NCBI GenBank assembly: GCA_022764275.1
Contig: JALERH010000042.1
Coordinates: forward strand, 1-60,143
Origin: Blautia sp.
GTDB taxonomy: Bacteria > Bacillota > Clostridia > Lachnospirales > Lachnospiraceae
Direction of reading: 5' to 3'
DNA length: 60,143 nt
Position 1 is the stretch's first letter. Each line of letters begins with the position of its first letter. Under the pieces are notes generated by a model that was not told where the DNA came from, made no database searches, and saw only the letters and a list, made by a program, of their open reading frames with translations. Positions 45,272 to 54,149 of this stretch are shown here, in pieces. The translations under genes were made by a program, and so were the position numbers.

Positions 45272-46714
45272 CTAGCCGATCAGCCAGTTATACATTTCCT
45301 CATACTGACGTGCAGAATTACCCCATGAGAAATCTTTCGCCATAGCACGATCCACAATCTTATTCCACTCGCGCTTCTTATCATAGTAAACGCGCTCTGC
45401 ATAACGGACCGCAGCCAGCATCTCATGTGCATTATAATTACAGAAGCTGAAGCCTGTTCCGGTTCCTTCAAATTCGTTATATGGTTCTACGGTATCCTTC
45501 AGACCGCCTGTTTCCCTGACAATCGGAATGGTTCCATAGCGAAGGCTCATAAGCTGGCTTAAGCCGCACGGCTCAAACAGAGACGGCATCAGGAATGCAT
45601 CTGCCGCACCATAAATTCTGTGAGACATTGCCTCATCATAATAAATCTGAGCAGAAACCTTTCCATGGTATTTCCAGTCGAAATGACGGAACATATTTTC
45701 ATAACGTTCGTCACCGGTTCCCAGAACCACCAGCTGTATAGCATCCTGGCATAACTGATCCATCACATAGGCAATCAGGTCAAAGCCCTTCTGATCTGTC
45801 AGACGGGAAACGATACCGATCATCATGATCTTCGGATCCTGTGCCAGTCCCAGATCCTTCTGGAGCTGCAGCTTATTCTTTACTTTCTCTTTGCGGAAGG
45901 TCGTTGCATTATATCTGGTACTCAGACACCTGTCTGTCTCCGGATTAAACTCATTATAATCGATACCATTTACAATTCCTCTCAGACTGTTTGCCCTTGC
46001 CCTGAGCAGTCCGTCCAGACCCTCGCCATAGAACGGGGTCTTGATTTCCTCCGCATACGTATTGCTCACGGTGGTGATGGCATCTGCAAATACCATACCA
46101 CCTTTTAAGAAATTGCCGTCCTTATATGCTTCCAGCTTGTCCGGTGCAAAGTAGTAATCAGAAAGACCGGTGATGGATTTGATCGTCTGTACATCATACA
46201 CACCCTGGAATTTCAGGTTATGTATGGTCATGATCGTCTTAATTCCCCAGAAAAATTCATTCTGCTGGAAGGAATCATGAAGATAAACCGGAATAAGTCC
46301 TGTCTGCCAGTCGTGACAGTGGATCACATCCGGGCGGAAACCGATGACCGGCAGCACGGAAAGAACTGCTTTTGAGAAAAAGGCAAATTTCTCCAGATCC
46401 CACGGTGCACTGTCGTAAGGCTTCGGTCCGCTGAAATAATACTCATTATCAATAAAATAAAACTGAATGCCGTCATACTGCATCTGGAGGATACCCACAT
46501 AACAGTTTTTATAGCTGATATCCATATAAAAATGCGTGACGTATTCCATTTTATCTTTCCACTCCTGTTTCATACAGGCATATTTCGGTAAGATTACACG
46601 AATGTCAAAGTACCGCTTATCAAAACATTTTGGCAGTGATCCTGCAACGTCTGCCAGTCCTCCTGTTTTGATAAAAGGCACTGCCTCTGAAGTAGCAAAT
46701 AGAATTTTCTTCAT
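45272..46714 (-). CDS. glgA: glycogen (starch) synthase
   Basis: A 480-aa GT5 glycosyltransferase extending alpha-1,4-glucan from ADP-glucose. KTGGLADVAGSLP at 16-28 carries the substrate-binding Lys16. The C-terminal catalytic block is FLMPSLFEPCGLSQLMSLRYGTIPIVRETGGLKDTV. CAAGGAGGGAG precedes the ATG. No other glg genes are nearby. Confidence 0.95.
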   Translation of the reverse strand: MKKILFATSEAVPFIKTGGLADVAGSLPKCFDKRYFDIRVILPKYACMKQEWKDKMEYVTHFYMDISYKNCYVGILQMQYDGIQFYFIDNEYYFSGPKPYDSAPWDLEKFAFFSKAVLSVLPVIGFRPDVIHCHDWQTGLIPVYLHDSFQQNEFFWGIKTIMTIHNLKFQGVYDVQTIKSITGLSDYYFAPDKLEAYKDGNFLKGGMVFADAITTVSNTYAEEIKTPFYGEGLDGLLRARANSLRGIVNGIDYNEFNPETDRCLSTRYNATTFRKEKVKNKLQLQKDLGLAQDPKIMMIGIVSRLTDQKGFDLIAYVMDQLCQDAIQLVVLGTGDERYENMFRHFDWKYHGKVSAQIYYDEAMSHRIYGAADAFLMPSLFEPCGLSQLMSLRYGTIPIVRETGGLKDTVEPYNEFEGTGTGFSFCNYNAHEMLAAVRYAERVYYDKKREWNKIVDRAMAKDFSWGNSARQYEEMYNWLIG

Positions 46715-46780
46715 CCGAAAAACTCCCTCCTTGGTAATTTTATGCTAACCCGATTTTCCTTATTATAACCCAAAAAGGAG

Positions 46781-47587
46781 TTATTGGAAAGTCCGATTTT
46801 TATATTCCAGTCTTATTTTATCCGCGATCAGCGCAATAAATTCGGAGTTCGTCGGTTTCCCCTTTCCTGTGCTTACCGTGTAACCGAACAATTCGTCAAT
46901 AGTGTCCATTTTTCCTCGGCTCCATGCCACCTCAATGGCATGACGGATTGCGCGCTCCACACGGCTTGGAGTCGTCTGGTGCTTTTTTGCAATGGTTGGA
47001 TAGAGAATTTTTGTGATGGAATTCAGCATTTCCATATCATTTACAGAAAGAATGATTGCATCTCTCAGATACTGATAACCTTTGATATGGGCCGGAACAC
47101 CAATCTCATGTATGATGTTTGTCACATCCGCTTCCAGATTTCCCTCCGTAAAGCCTGTGTTTTCTTCTCTTGGAAGCTGCCTGCTGACTTCCCGGAATTT
47201 CTTTTCTCCGATACGGCGGATATGTTTGATTCGATTTAACAGCATCTGATTATCAAAAGGCTTCAGCATATAATAATCGGCCCCGAGGTTGAACGCATCT
47301 TCTGTAATGCGCTCCTGCCCCACAGCGGAAACCACAATAAAGGATGGTACTTTTTTTATGGTACTGTCATGCGTAAAGCGCTCCATTACAGAAAGTCCAT
47401 CTACCTTCGGCATGATAATATCCAACACCACCACATCCGGTTCTTTTTCCCTGATAATATTACAGATTTCTTCTCCATTATGTGCTTTTCCAACCAATTT
47501 AAGGTCTTCATCCTCTTCGATCATACGACCCAGTACTTCTACCATTTTCTCGTTATCGTCTGCGATTGCCACATTTAATTTCTCCAT
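46781..47587 (-). CDS. spo0A: sporulation master regulator Spo0A
   Basis: A 268-aa response regulator. Receiver domain with acidic pocket Asp10/Asp11 and phosphoacceptor Asp56 ([12 protein letters not shown]); C-terminal DNA-binding domain from about 150 with [24 protein letters not shown] and the recognition region [18 protein letters not shown]. It controls entry into sporulation. AGGAGGAGAC precedes the ATG. spoIVB, the usual upstream neighbour, is absent here; a short HTH gene and lemA lie upstream instead. Confidence 0.96.
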   Translation of the reverse strand: MEKLNVAIADDNEKMVEVLGRMIEEDEDLKLVGKAHNGEEICNIIREKEPDVVVLDIIMPKVDGLSVMERFTHDSTIKKVPSFIVVSAVGQERITEDAFNLGADYYMLKPFDNQMLLNRIKHIRRIGEKKFREVSRQLPREENTGFTEGNLEADVTNIIHEIGVPAHIKGYQYLRDAIILSVNDMEMLNSITKILYPTIAKKHQTTPSRVERAIRHAIEVAWSRGKMDTIDELFGYTVSTGKGKPTNSEFIALIADKIRLEYKNRTFQ

Positions 47588-47813
47588 GAGGCCTGTCTCC
47601 TCCTAACTCAACAACATCCTTGCAGGAAATCCGCAGGAATCTGCTATTACTTTCCAATACCTGTGTACACAAGCTATATTATAGTAGATGGCTGATGGGG
47701 AAATCAAGCCGAAAGTGGCTGCTTTACTGGATTTTCGTTCGATAACTTTCGACTTTTCCTTCCCCTGTTTGTGACAAAACAATCGCTTTTCTGAGCGGAT
47801 TTTTATCCTTTCT

Positions 47814-48074
47814 TCAAGTTTTCTTACCGGAAACCAGTTCCAAACGGTACCCTCTTTTCTGCCAGTCATAAATGATCGCATTTAACACGCCTGTGTTCTC
47901 TGCATCCGAAACAAGGAAATCGCGTATATCATCAATATCCCGTTGAATGCTGCGTTCATTCACATCGTAAATGAGCGCTTCCTCATTCTTTCTCACAACT
48001 TCTCCTCTGACAAATTTCGAGTAAATGCCAAGGATACGGTCTATTTTTCCTTTTTTCTCTTTCACTTTATACAC
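47814..48074 (-). CDS. stand-alone HTH protein related to WYL regulators
   Basis: An 86-aa protein. Residues 8-52 (KIDRILGIYSKFV, NERSIQRDIDDIRDFL) match the N-terminal winged helix of clostridial WYL-domain regulators, and IIYDWQKRGYRLEL matches the segment just before the WYL domain. It then stops, so the ligand-sensing WYL part is missing. It overlaps the end of lemA by 8 nt and is translated from the same transcript. It may be a functional mini-regulator or a decaying one. Confidence 0.65.
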   Translation of the reverse strand: MYKVKEKKGKIDRILGIYSKFVRGEVVRKNEEALIYDVNERSIQRDIDDIRDFLVSDAENTGVLNAIIYDWQKRGYRLELVSGKKT

Positions 48075-48648
48075 CTCTCATATCCGTCTTTTTCTCCACT
48101 GCCTCCAGATACTCCCTCTGACGAAAACCAAAGATACCTGCCAGCAGCAATGTGGGAAATCTCCGAATTTCCCGGTTATACTTTGTCACGCTGTCGTTGT
48201 AAATAAGGCGGCTTGTGCACACCATTTTTTCGTAGCGGTCCAAGGCGTTCATGCCTCTGGCATAGTTTTCATCTGCTTTCAGCTTTGGATATCGCCGGGC
48301 TACTATATAAATACGCCCGAGAGTCTCGGAAATCACACTTTCCTGCTTCAAAACATCATACGGTTTAGATTTCGCCGTAATCACACTTTGGTGGGATTTG
48401 ATTGTTTCGATCATTGTCTGGGACTCATGGGCATCATATCCCCTGGTAAGGTTAAGCAGCACAGTCAAAGCGTCAAAACACGCGGAAAGCTGTACACCGA
48501 TCTGGCCCATTGCATTATTGATATTCTCATGCATGGTTACCAGCCTTCGGTGAACTGAAACGCCCCATCCCGCCAGGCATACTGCAATCACACCTATCAT
48601 TATCATTGCCATCCCCGTCTCCTTCCTTTTCTTCAAATATAAAGTCAT
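48067..48648 (-). CDS. lemA: LemA-family membrane protein
   Basis: A 193-aa protein with one N-terminal TM helix (about 13-31) and a long helical domain with LemA hallmarks: RRLVTMHENINNAMGQIGVQLSACFDAL, RYPKLKADENYARGM, RLIYNDSVTKYNREIRRFPT and FGFRQREYLEA. The role of LemA is poorly known. The first ATG has AGGAG 6 nt upstream but sits very close to the transcription start. An ATG 12 codons later with AAGGAG is an equally good start. Its promoter carries the same operator block as the LytTR regulator gene. Confidence 0.88.
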   Translation of the reverse strand: MTLYLKKRKETGMAMIMIGVIAVCLAGWGVSVHRRLVTMHENINNAMGQIGVQLSACFDALTVLLNLTRGYDAHESQTMIETIKSHQSVITAKSKPYDVLKQESVISETLGRIYIVARRYPKLKADENYARGMNALDRYEKMVCTSRLIYNDSVTKYNREIRRFPTLLLAGIFGFRQREYLEAVEKKTDMRGV

Positions 48649-48662
48649 TATGGCTCCTGTAT

Positions 48663-48734
48663 ATTATAAAGCGCCCCCTTTTTTCAAGGGAGCGCCTGGT
48701 ATGAATCGTACTGAAATTGTATTGAATCGACAGT
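48663..48734 (-). promoter_or_regulatory. lemA promoter with LytTR-type operator
   Basis: A 39-bp block (48696-48734) matches the one before the response regulator with two differences. It contains CGATTCA twice (minus strand; 48723-48729 and 48702-48708), 21 bp apart. TATAAT (48663-48668) follows after exactly 33 bp. No good -35 box is present, fitting an activator-dependent promoter. A GCGC-rich hairpin lies between operator and -10 and may terminate the kinase transcript. Confidence 0.7.
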
Positions 48735-48738
48735 CTGC

Positions 48739-50010
48739 TCAAAGCGACATTCTCAGAATAAATTTTCCTTCCCTGGTAAAAAATGTGTAAACACCTCCGT
48801 ACCGTTCCACAATAGCACAAATACTCTGCACTCCAATTCCATGGCCTGGACGGTCGGACACGGGAATTCCCTTTTCAAAGCGGATATCATCTGAACAGGG
48901 ATTTACAATCTGCAAAAAAAGCCTGTTTTTCTGTTCATAAAACTCAACATCAATCGTGCAGGTATTTCCCTCAGCAGCAAAAGGCAGGCAGGCATGAAGA
49001 GCGTTTTCCAGTGCATTGGAAAAAAGCACACACAGATCACTGTCCGATATGATCATAAAGGCGGGGAGTGTTCCCTTTATGTTCATGGTAATCCCTGCCT
49101 GCTTTGCCCTCCCTGAAAAGGCTGACAGAATCAGGTTGGCCGCTTCGTTTTCACAATACCTCTGTACCTTCTGGGTTTCAATTTCCCTGCAGATATCCGA
49201 GATATAGGACAATGCCAGTTCATCCTGCCCATTGCCAATACAGCTGGACAGATATTGAAGATGATGCCGCAGATCATGGCGATACCTTGCGGCAAGAGCC
49301 TGAGATTCCCGAAGGACATCAATTTCCCGTACTGCCTGGGCAAGCTGGATTCCCAGACTGTTCTGTACCTGCTGTAGACGGCTTCTCTCCTGTTCTTTGG
49401 CGGAACTGTACAGCAGGAATGCCAGATAGGCCACACAGCACACAAAAGGCATAAATTCCACTATGACCGGATTCCCGCTGTAAAGAAGGTCCGTGTATAC
49501 CTGCGTCAGATAATCAAATCCGTAATACAGAGCCGGAATCACACCGAATTGCAGCTGCTCTTTAGCAGGGTACTTCGATATTTTCCTTACAGAGGGAGCT
49601 ACAAAACGAATCAGCAGCAAAAGCACCGGAACCGTTACGACCAGTTCTATGATATCCTGCATCACCGCACCGCCGGACAGCACTTCTGCCACCAGCAGGG
49701 CAATCCAGCGCCGCAGCTGACAGCACAGGTAAGCGCACATAACAGAGACTGCTGACCATAACATTCTTCTGGTCAGGATGTATAATACCACCATTAATGG
49801 AAGATGAACGACGAGGGGATATATCTTCCTCAGAAATTGCGTATCCCAGAAATAATATATTGTTCCCTGAAAAAAAGGCAGCATTGCCATGGCAGACCAG
49901 AATATCCGGCGGCTCCGGCGGGTATGCAGCGTATCACAGAAGGACACAGACAAGACGATTCCGAATATGCTCACCGACACATCATTTAACAGGGATATCC
50001 ACACATTCAT
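48739..50010 (-). CDS. GHKL-type sensor histidine kinase (AgrC-like)
   Basis: A 423-aa membrane kinase. Residues 1-205 have about six hydrophobic segments as sensor, followed by a coiled coil and the phosphoacceptor His245 in RYRHDLRHHLQ. SNALENALHAC is the N box and GHGIGVQSI the G box of the ATP domain; this is the HPK10 class partnered with LytTR regulators. Its ATG overlaps the regulator stop by 4 nt. No AgrB/AgrD-type peptide genes lie nearby, so the signal is unknown. Confidence 0.92.
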   Translation of the reverse strand: MNVWISLLNDVSVSIFGIVLSVSFCDTLHTRRSRRIFWSAMAMLPFFQGTIYYFWDTQFLRKIYPLVVHLPLMVVLYILTRRMLWSAVSVMCAYLCCQLRRWIALLVAEVLSGGAVMQDIIELVVTVPVLLLLIRFVAPSVRKISKYPAKEQLQFGVIPALYYGFDYLTQVYTDLLYSGNPVIVEFMPFVCCVAYLAFLLYSSAKEQERSRLQQVQNSLGIQLAQAVREIDVLRESQALAARYRHDLRHHLQYLSSCIGNGQDELALSYISDICREIETQKVQRYCENEAANLILSAFSGRAKQAGITMNIKGTLPAFMIISDSDLCVLFSNALENALHACLPFAAEGNTCTIDVEFYEQKNRLFLQIVNPCSDDIRFEKGIPVSDRPGHGIGVQSICAIVERYGGVYTFFTREGKFILRMSL

Positions 50011-50741
50011 ATTGTCACCTTCCCGTCCTGGAAGGCATATTCCAGAAATGCATTTTTGATCTCATTATACTTTCCCCGGGGAATGGGAATTTCCGCCAAA
50101 CAGGACATGGTGATAGCGCGGTAAGAGATCTTCTGTACATATTCCAGATTGACCAGAAAGGATCTGTGCGGACGCAGAAAGTTCCCGTAATGTTCCAGCT
50201 GTCTGCCAAACTCATCCAGACTTCCGATACATTCCAGAACCTTTCCACTGGTCAGGTGGATAAATAAAGTACGATGGAATACCTCGCAGTATTCCAGCTG
50301 GCAAGGATCAATGCGGTGGATTCCGTTTTTGCAGCGTAAGATGAGACTGCTCATCTGTTCTTTTTGGCACGTCATGAGAACGGAGTCCATCAGGTGAAAA
50401 AAGGTCTCCTTTCTCACAGGCTTAAGCTGATAAAAATATGCTCCCACTGTATAGGACTCAACTGCAAACTCTGACGAGGAAGTCAGAAAAATAATCTTGA
50501 CATTTCTGTCATACTTTCTGATTTCCGCAGATGCATTGATTCCTGTTTCTCCCGGCATCAGGATATCCAGAAACAGGATATCATACCTGACACCTTTTTC
50601 AATCTCGGCCAGCAGATCAAAGGGGCTTTGAAAAGCCTTACAGTTCATCTGCTGACCGCGTTCCACACGGTATTGCTCAAGAAGCATACGAATCTCATTC
50701 AGTTCAGAGAGATCATCGTCGCAAAATGCTATTTCCACCAA
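50007..50741 (-). CDS. LytTR-family response regulator
   Basis: A 244-aa regulator. Receiver domain with acidic residues at 8-10, phosphoacceptor Asp59 (FLDILMPG) and Lys107; LytTR DNA-binding domain from about 135 (YCEVFHRTLFIHLTSGKVLECIGSLDEF, LRPHRSFLVNLEYVQKI). LytTR proteins bind paired direct repeats one or two helical turns apart and usually activate transcription. It is co-translated with the kinase and preceded by a matching repeat operator. Confidence 0.93.
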   Translation of the reverse strand: MVEIAFCDDDLSELNEIRMLLEQYRVERGQQMNCKAFQSPFDLLAEIEKGVRYDILFLDILMPGETGINASAEIRKYDRNVKIIFLTSSSEFAVESYTVGAYFYQLKPVRKETFFHLMDSVLMTCQKEQMSSLILRCKNGIHRIDPCQLEYCEVFHRTLFIHLTSGKVLECIGSLDEFGRQLEHYGNFLRPHRSFLVNLEYVQKISYRAITMSCLAEIPIPRGKYNEIKNAFLEYAFQDGKVTI

Positions 50742-50832
50742 ATCAGGTCACCTCTGTTCTTCCGTTTTCTACAATTATACTTTATCCTTTGTGTATTTTC
50801 AATTGCGCCGGCCGGAGGTTTTTACCAGTAAT

Positions 50833-50904
50833 ATTATAAAACTCCCTCGTCGTCAAATGGGGCGTCTGGTATGAATCGTACTGAAAATGTCTTGAATCGA
50901 CAGT
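50833..50904 (-). promoter_or_regulatory. response-regulator promoter with LytTR-type operator
   Basis: The second copy of the 39-bp block (50866-50904) has CGATTCA at 50893-50899 and 50872-50878 on the minus strand, 21 bp apart. TATAAT (50833-50838) lies 33 bp further on. The start codon is about 90 bp downstream. This predicts autoregulation. Confidence 0.7.
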
Positions 50905-51229
50905 TGTCCGGGGCTGCGCTTTTTCTTTTGGGCCTGTACGCAAGAAAATACCTTTCTGTAGAAAAAATTCCGGGATTTCAAGGAAAAACAGGACATTTTA
51001 GCTGTCTATAGTACCTATGGCCATAAATATTTGTTCCCAGACCCAGAGAATCGCTGAACACTGGGTCTGGAGCGTATACTTGCTTGATATAGAGAAAATT
51101 TCAAGTAAAATGAGCTTATTTTCGCGTGATTTTCCGAAATTTTGGGCATGGATGACTCCTGATTTTTATATATGCCCAATAGAATATAACATTCTTATAC
51201 TATCTGCGCCACATTCTGCAAGAATCAAC
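50905..51229. other. non-coding spacer with a hairpin
   Basis: No convincing gene. It holds a perfect 10-bp inverted repeat CCAGACCCAG/CTGGGTCTGG (51037-51046 and 51061-51070, loop 14 nt) without a T run. A stretch at about 50960-51025 resembles one near 58930-58995. Confidence 0.5.
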
Positions 51230-51246
51230 ACATGGAGTCAGGTACC
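51230..51246 (+). repeat. dispersed motif, copy 2
   Basis: ACATGGAGTCAGGTACC followed by ATAAA. Related to the copies at 1.95, 52.8, 56.5 and 59.6 kb. It lies 88 bp before the nuclease gene. Confidence 0.55.
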
Positions 51247-51334
51247 ATAAACGAAGAAAAAGTTCCTGTTGAAATATCCTCATCAGTCTCCTATAATAAA
51301 TACATGGATTCCTCCGTTAAAAAGGAGGAGTAAA

Positions 51335-52240
51335 ATGTCAGAATGCAGGAAATTACAGGAACTGACCATCAAGGACAATTTCATGTTTGGAGCCGTGATG
51401 GTGGACGAGGAACTCTGCAAAGAGTTCCTGGAACTTGCTTTAGGATTTCGGATTGCAAAGGTAACGGTAAGTAAGGAGAAAAGTATCGTTTACCATCCTG
51501 AGTACAAAGGGGTGCGTCTGGATGTGATCGCCGCTGATGAGAAGCAGACTCATTACAATGTGGAGATGCAGGTACTCCGGAAGAAAAATCTGGGAAAGCG
51601 GAGCCGTTATTACCATAGCCAGATTGATATGGAGCTTTTGAGGACCGGAATGGAGTACGGACTGCTTCCGGATGCATATGTGATCTTCATATGTGATTTT
51701 GACCCGTTTTATAAGAAAAAATACAAGTATACTTTCGATACTGTCTGCAAAGAAGATGGTACCGTTTCCCTGGAAGATGGAAATCATACCCTTTTCCTCA
51801 GTACCTGCGGAGAAAATGAAGAAGAAGTACCGGAGGGACTTGTAAAGTTTCTGAAATATGTAAAGGCGGGACTAAGCGAAAGCACGGAGAATTTTCAGGA
51901 TGGGTTCGTTCAGAAACTTCAGGATGCGGTCAGAAATGTAAAAGCAAGCCGTGAAATGGAGGAGCGCTATATGCTGTTGCAGGAATTGCTCAAAGAAGAG
52001 CGGGAAGCCGGAAGAGCCGAAGGTAGGGCTGAGGGCAGAGCACAAGGTAGAGCTGAAGGTAGAGCTGAAGGTAAAGCTGAGTCAATACTCGAACTTTTAT
52101 CCGACCTGGGAGATATCCCGGAAGACCTTCAAAAGAGGATTTCAGTCGAGAAAGATCCCAATGTTTTGAAATCTTACTTAAAGATAGCCTCTGCTTCTAA
52201 GACGATAGATGAGTTTCGGAAACGAATTGATCAGCCTTGA
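51335..52240 (+). CDS. Rpn/PD-(D/E)XK nuclease family protein
   Basis: A 301-aa protein; ATG 51335 has AAAGGAGGAG upstream. The N-terminal 200 residues match the Rpn recombination-promoting nuclease / PD-(D/E)XK transposase family: TIKDNFMFGAVM at the start, catalytic RLDVIA (Asp63) and NVEMQ (Glu77, Gln79). A linker holds a six-unit GRAE repeat (residues 226-249), and a helical tail follows. Such genes vary between strains and are linked to mobile DNA, but many are domesticated. Confidence 0.85.
   Translation: MSECRKLQELTIKDNFMFGAVMVDEELCKEFLELALGFRIAKVTVSKEKSIVYHPEYKGVRLDVIAADEKQTHYNVEMQVLRKKNLGKRSRYYHSQIDMELLRTGMEYGLLPDAYVIFICDFDPFYKKKYKYTFDTVCKEDGTVSLEDGNHTLFLSTCGENEEEVPEGLVKFLKYVKAGLSESTENFQDGFVQKLQDAVRNVKASREMEERYMLLQELLKEEREAGRAEGRAEGRAQGRAEGRAEGKAESILELLSDLGDIPEDLQKRISVEKDPNVLKSYLKIASASKTIDEFRKRIDQP
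52010..52081 (+). repeat. 12-bp in-frame tandem repeat encoding GRAE units
   Basis: Six units of 12 bp (GGTAGAGCTGAA and variants) encode G-R/K-A-E/Q. Units 4 and 5 are identical, so the array can probably change length by slippage without shifting frame. Confidence 0.85.
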
Positions 52241-52494
52241 TCTTGGTGTAAAGAGCAAATCTAAGGGCATTGTGCCTGTCTCTATGGCGCTGCTTTTTTT
52301 CAGTGACCAGTCGTAAGAGATTACAAAACCAGAAAACATGTTAATAAAGTTGACGGAGGAATTCATGCGATTCCAAAGATAACAGATTAAAATACAAAAG
52401 ATATGAAATTGGAGGTATGACGTAAACTATCATTATTAAACGGTCAAACTTAATAATGATTGGAATGCCTCGACAGACTTTTGTGAATTGCTAA
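52241..52494. other. non-coding or decayed spacer
   Basis: No gene recognised. Ribosome-binding-like GGAGG sequences at about 52358 and 52413 are each followed by an ATG whose frame closes within a few codons. This looks like coding DNA after decay. Confidence 0.4.
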
Positions 52495-52683
52495 ATGCCT
52501 GTTTCCTCACCAGCAGGAGCATTGCCGCAAGTGCGTGAAGGATGGGGAGAATTTTTCTCCGCAAACCTGATCGGGGATCCGGTAATGACAGGGCGGAACA
52601 AAGAATATTTCACCTCAACGTGTCAGTACTTTGATGAAGTGATGACAGAATACCTGTTGGATTACTATCGGCAGACACTTTAA
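52495..52683 (+). pseudogene. orphan C-terminal coding fragment
   Basis: A 62-codon frame with protein-like composition (EGWGEFFSANLIGDPVM, then YFDEVMTEYLLDYYRQ). It begins directly after an in-frame TAA and has no ribosome binding site. It looks like the 3' end of a lost gene of a family I cannot identify. A near-perfect palindrome follows 6 bp after its stop. Confidence 0.35.
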
Positions 52684-52688
52684 TACAA

Positions 52689-52715
52689 GGGGATGGCGTC
52701 AGTGACCCCATCCCC
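52689..52715. repeat. 27-bp near-perfect palindrome
   Basis: GGGGATGG-c-GTCA-g-TGAC-c-CCATCCCC with one mismatch. There is no T run, so a terminator is less likely than a binding or recombination site; weak termination of the preceding fragment is possible. Confidence 0.6.
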
Positions 52716-52832
52716 GCTAAACATGCTCAGTCTTTATATCCATTGGGGTTCTTTGACTGAACCAGCTTCACTTTTCAAGGGCATTCAAAAACGTGTATGG
52801 AGTTTCTCCACGTACTTACCGACAAAATGTGC

Positions 52833-52850
52833 ACAGTGGAGTCAGGTACC
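52833..52850 (+). repeat. dispersed motif, copy 3
   Basis: ACAGTGGAGTCAGGTACC followed by ATAAAC. GTACTTAC lies about 20 bp upstream, as it does at copy 4. It sits 50 bp beyond the end of the antiporter gene. Confidence 0.6.
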
Positions 52851-52900
52851 ATAAACTCTCAAACTCTTCGCGAAGAATGGCATTTATTCTGAAGTAAGGC

Positions 52901-54103
52901 CTATTTCCCCTCTTTTTCCAAAAATCTTTTATAAGTGCTGTCTATTCCCAATGCTCCTAATGGTGCGGTAATAATAATCGCCAAAACTGCGACTGATAAA
53001 ACTATTTTTCCACAATCCAGTCCTGATGCAAGGGGCACCGACCCAATAGCTGCCTGAACTGTTGCTTTTGGCAAATACGCAATGACACAGAACAACCTTT
53101 CCCGCCAGTTAAGTTTTGTTTTTGCTGTACAGACCAAAACACCGCCTGCTCTGAAAGCTAAAGCGATCAGAATCATAAAAACAGCTGCAATCCCGGCACT
53201 TAATGTATATCGTATGTCTACTGCTGCACCAACCAACACAAAGAGCATAACTTCTGCTGCCAGCCATAGTTTTCCGAATTTTTCTGACAATCTTTTTGAA
53301 ACAAATGCAGTACTCTTTAGTTTTATTACACATGCCATACTGACAACTGCCAGCAATCCTGATATTGACACTTTTCCTTCCAACCAGCCTTCAATTGCGA
53401 TCAGAAGGAATGAAAAACCCAGTACTATGATCACTTTCATGCTATTTCTGACACAATGCCTGTGAGCATAGGAAGTTTCAAAAAAAAGATACAATCCATA
53501 GCCAGCAACGGCTCCCAATAGTATTCCCAGAATAATGGAAACAGGAATATTTACAAAATCAGTGATATCTGCTCTTCCGCCTTGCGCCATGCTTAAAAAT
53601 GTTGTAAACAGGACAATAACAAAAATATCATCACACGAAGCCCCGGCCATGATCATTTGAGGAATTGCTTTTTCTGTGCCATATTTCCTTTCCATAAGGC
53701 TTACCATTCGAGGTACCACAACAGCAGGAGAAACTGCTGCCAGGACTGCACCCATAACTGCAGCCTCTATCCGGCTGATTCCAAGTATTACCGGAGCAAA
53801 CAGCACATATCCGATTATCTCACAGGATGCAGGTACGAAAGATAACAGAATCGCTGATCGTCCTGCTTTTTTCAGATCATTAAGGTCTAACGACAGCCCT
53901 GCTTTCAACAGAATGATAATCAGAGCCATTTTCCGAAGTTCTGCCGAAATCGAGAGAATGGATGGGGCAAGAAAATCCAGCACATATGGACCTAAAAGAA
54001 TACCTGTAACAAGCATTCCAATAATCCGTGGAAGCTTTAAGCGTTGGCAAATGGCTCCCATAGCCAATCCAACAAGAAAGATGAGTGATAATGATGTTAA
54101 CAT
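52901..54103 (-). CDS. cation:proton antiporter
   Basis: A 400-aa protein with 11-12 TM segments of the CPA antiporter fold: LKLPRIIGMLVTGILLGPYVLDF, AAVSPAVVVPRMVSL and the aspartate pair GASCDDIFVIVLF typical of Na+/H+ exchange. It should expel Na+ or K+ in exchange for protons. The ATG lies 13 nt after AAAGGAG, longer than usual; a nearer ATG is in another frame. Confidence 0.88.
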   Translation of the reverse strand: MLTSLSLIFLVGLAMGAICQRLKLPRIIGMLVTGILLGPYVLDFLAPSILSISAELRKMALIIILLKAGLSLDLNDLKKAGRSAILLSFVPASCEIIGYVLFAPVILGISRIEAAVMGAVLAAVSPAVVVPRMVSLMERKYGTEKAIPQMIMAGASCDDIFVIVLFTTFLSMAQGGRADITDFVNIPVSIILGILLGAVAGYGLYLFFETSYAHRHCVRNSMKVIIVLGFSFLLIAIEGWLEGKVSISGLLAVVSMACVIKLKSTAFVSKRLSEKFGKLWLAAEVMLFVLVGAAVDIRYTLSAGIAAVFMILIALAFRAGGVLVCTAKTKLNWRERLFCVIAYLPKATVQAAIGSVPLASGLDCGKIVLSVAVLAIIITAPLGALGIDSTYKRFLEKEGK

Positions 54104-54149
54104 ATAATTTCATTTTCTCCTTTGAGCGCAAAAAGGCTGACACATTCTG

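Noticed and set aside
48671-48695. GCGC-rich hairpin in the lemA promoter as the main regulatory element
   Set aside because: It is absent from the matching response-regulator promoter, while the CGATTCA pair and the 33-bp spacing are shared; it is more likely a weak terminator for the kinase gene.
53880-54143. ATG at 54117 close to AAAGGAG before the antiporter, in another frame
   Set aside because: The frame runs antiparallel to nothing known and lacks any domain; the antiporter frame has all family motifs from its own ATG, so I accept the longer spacing.
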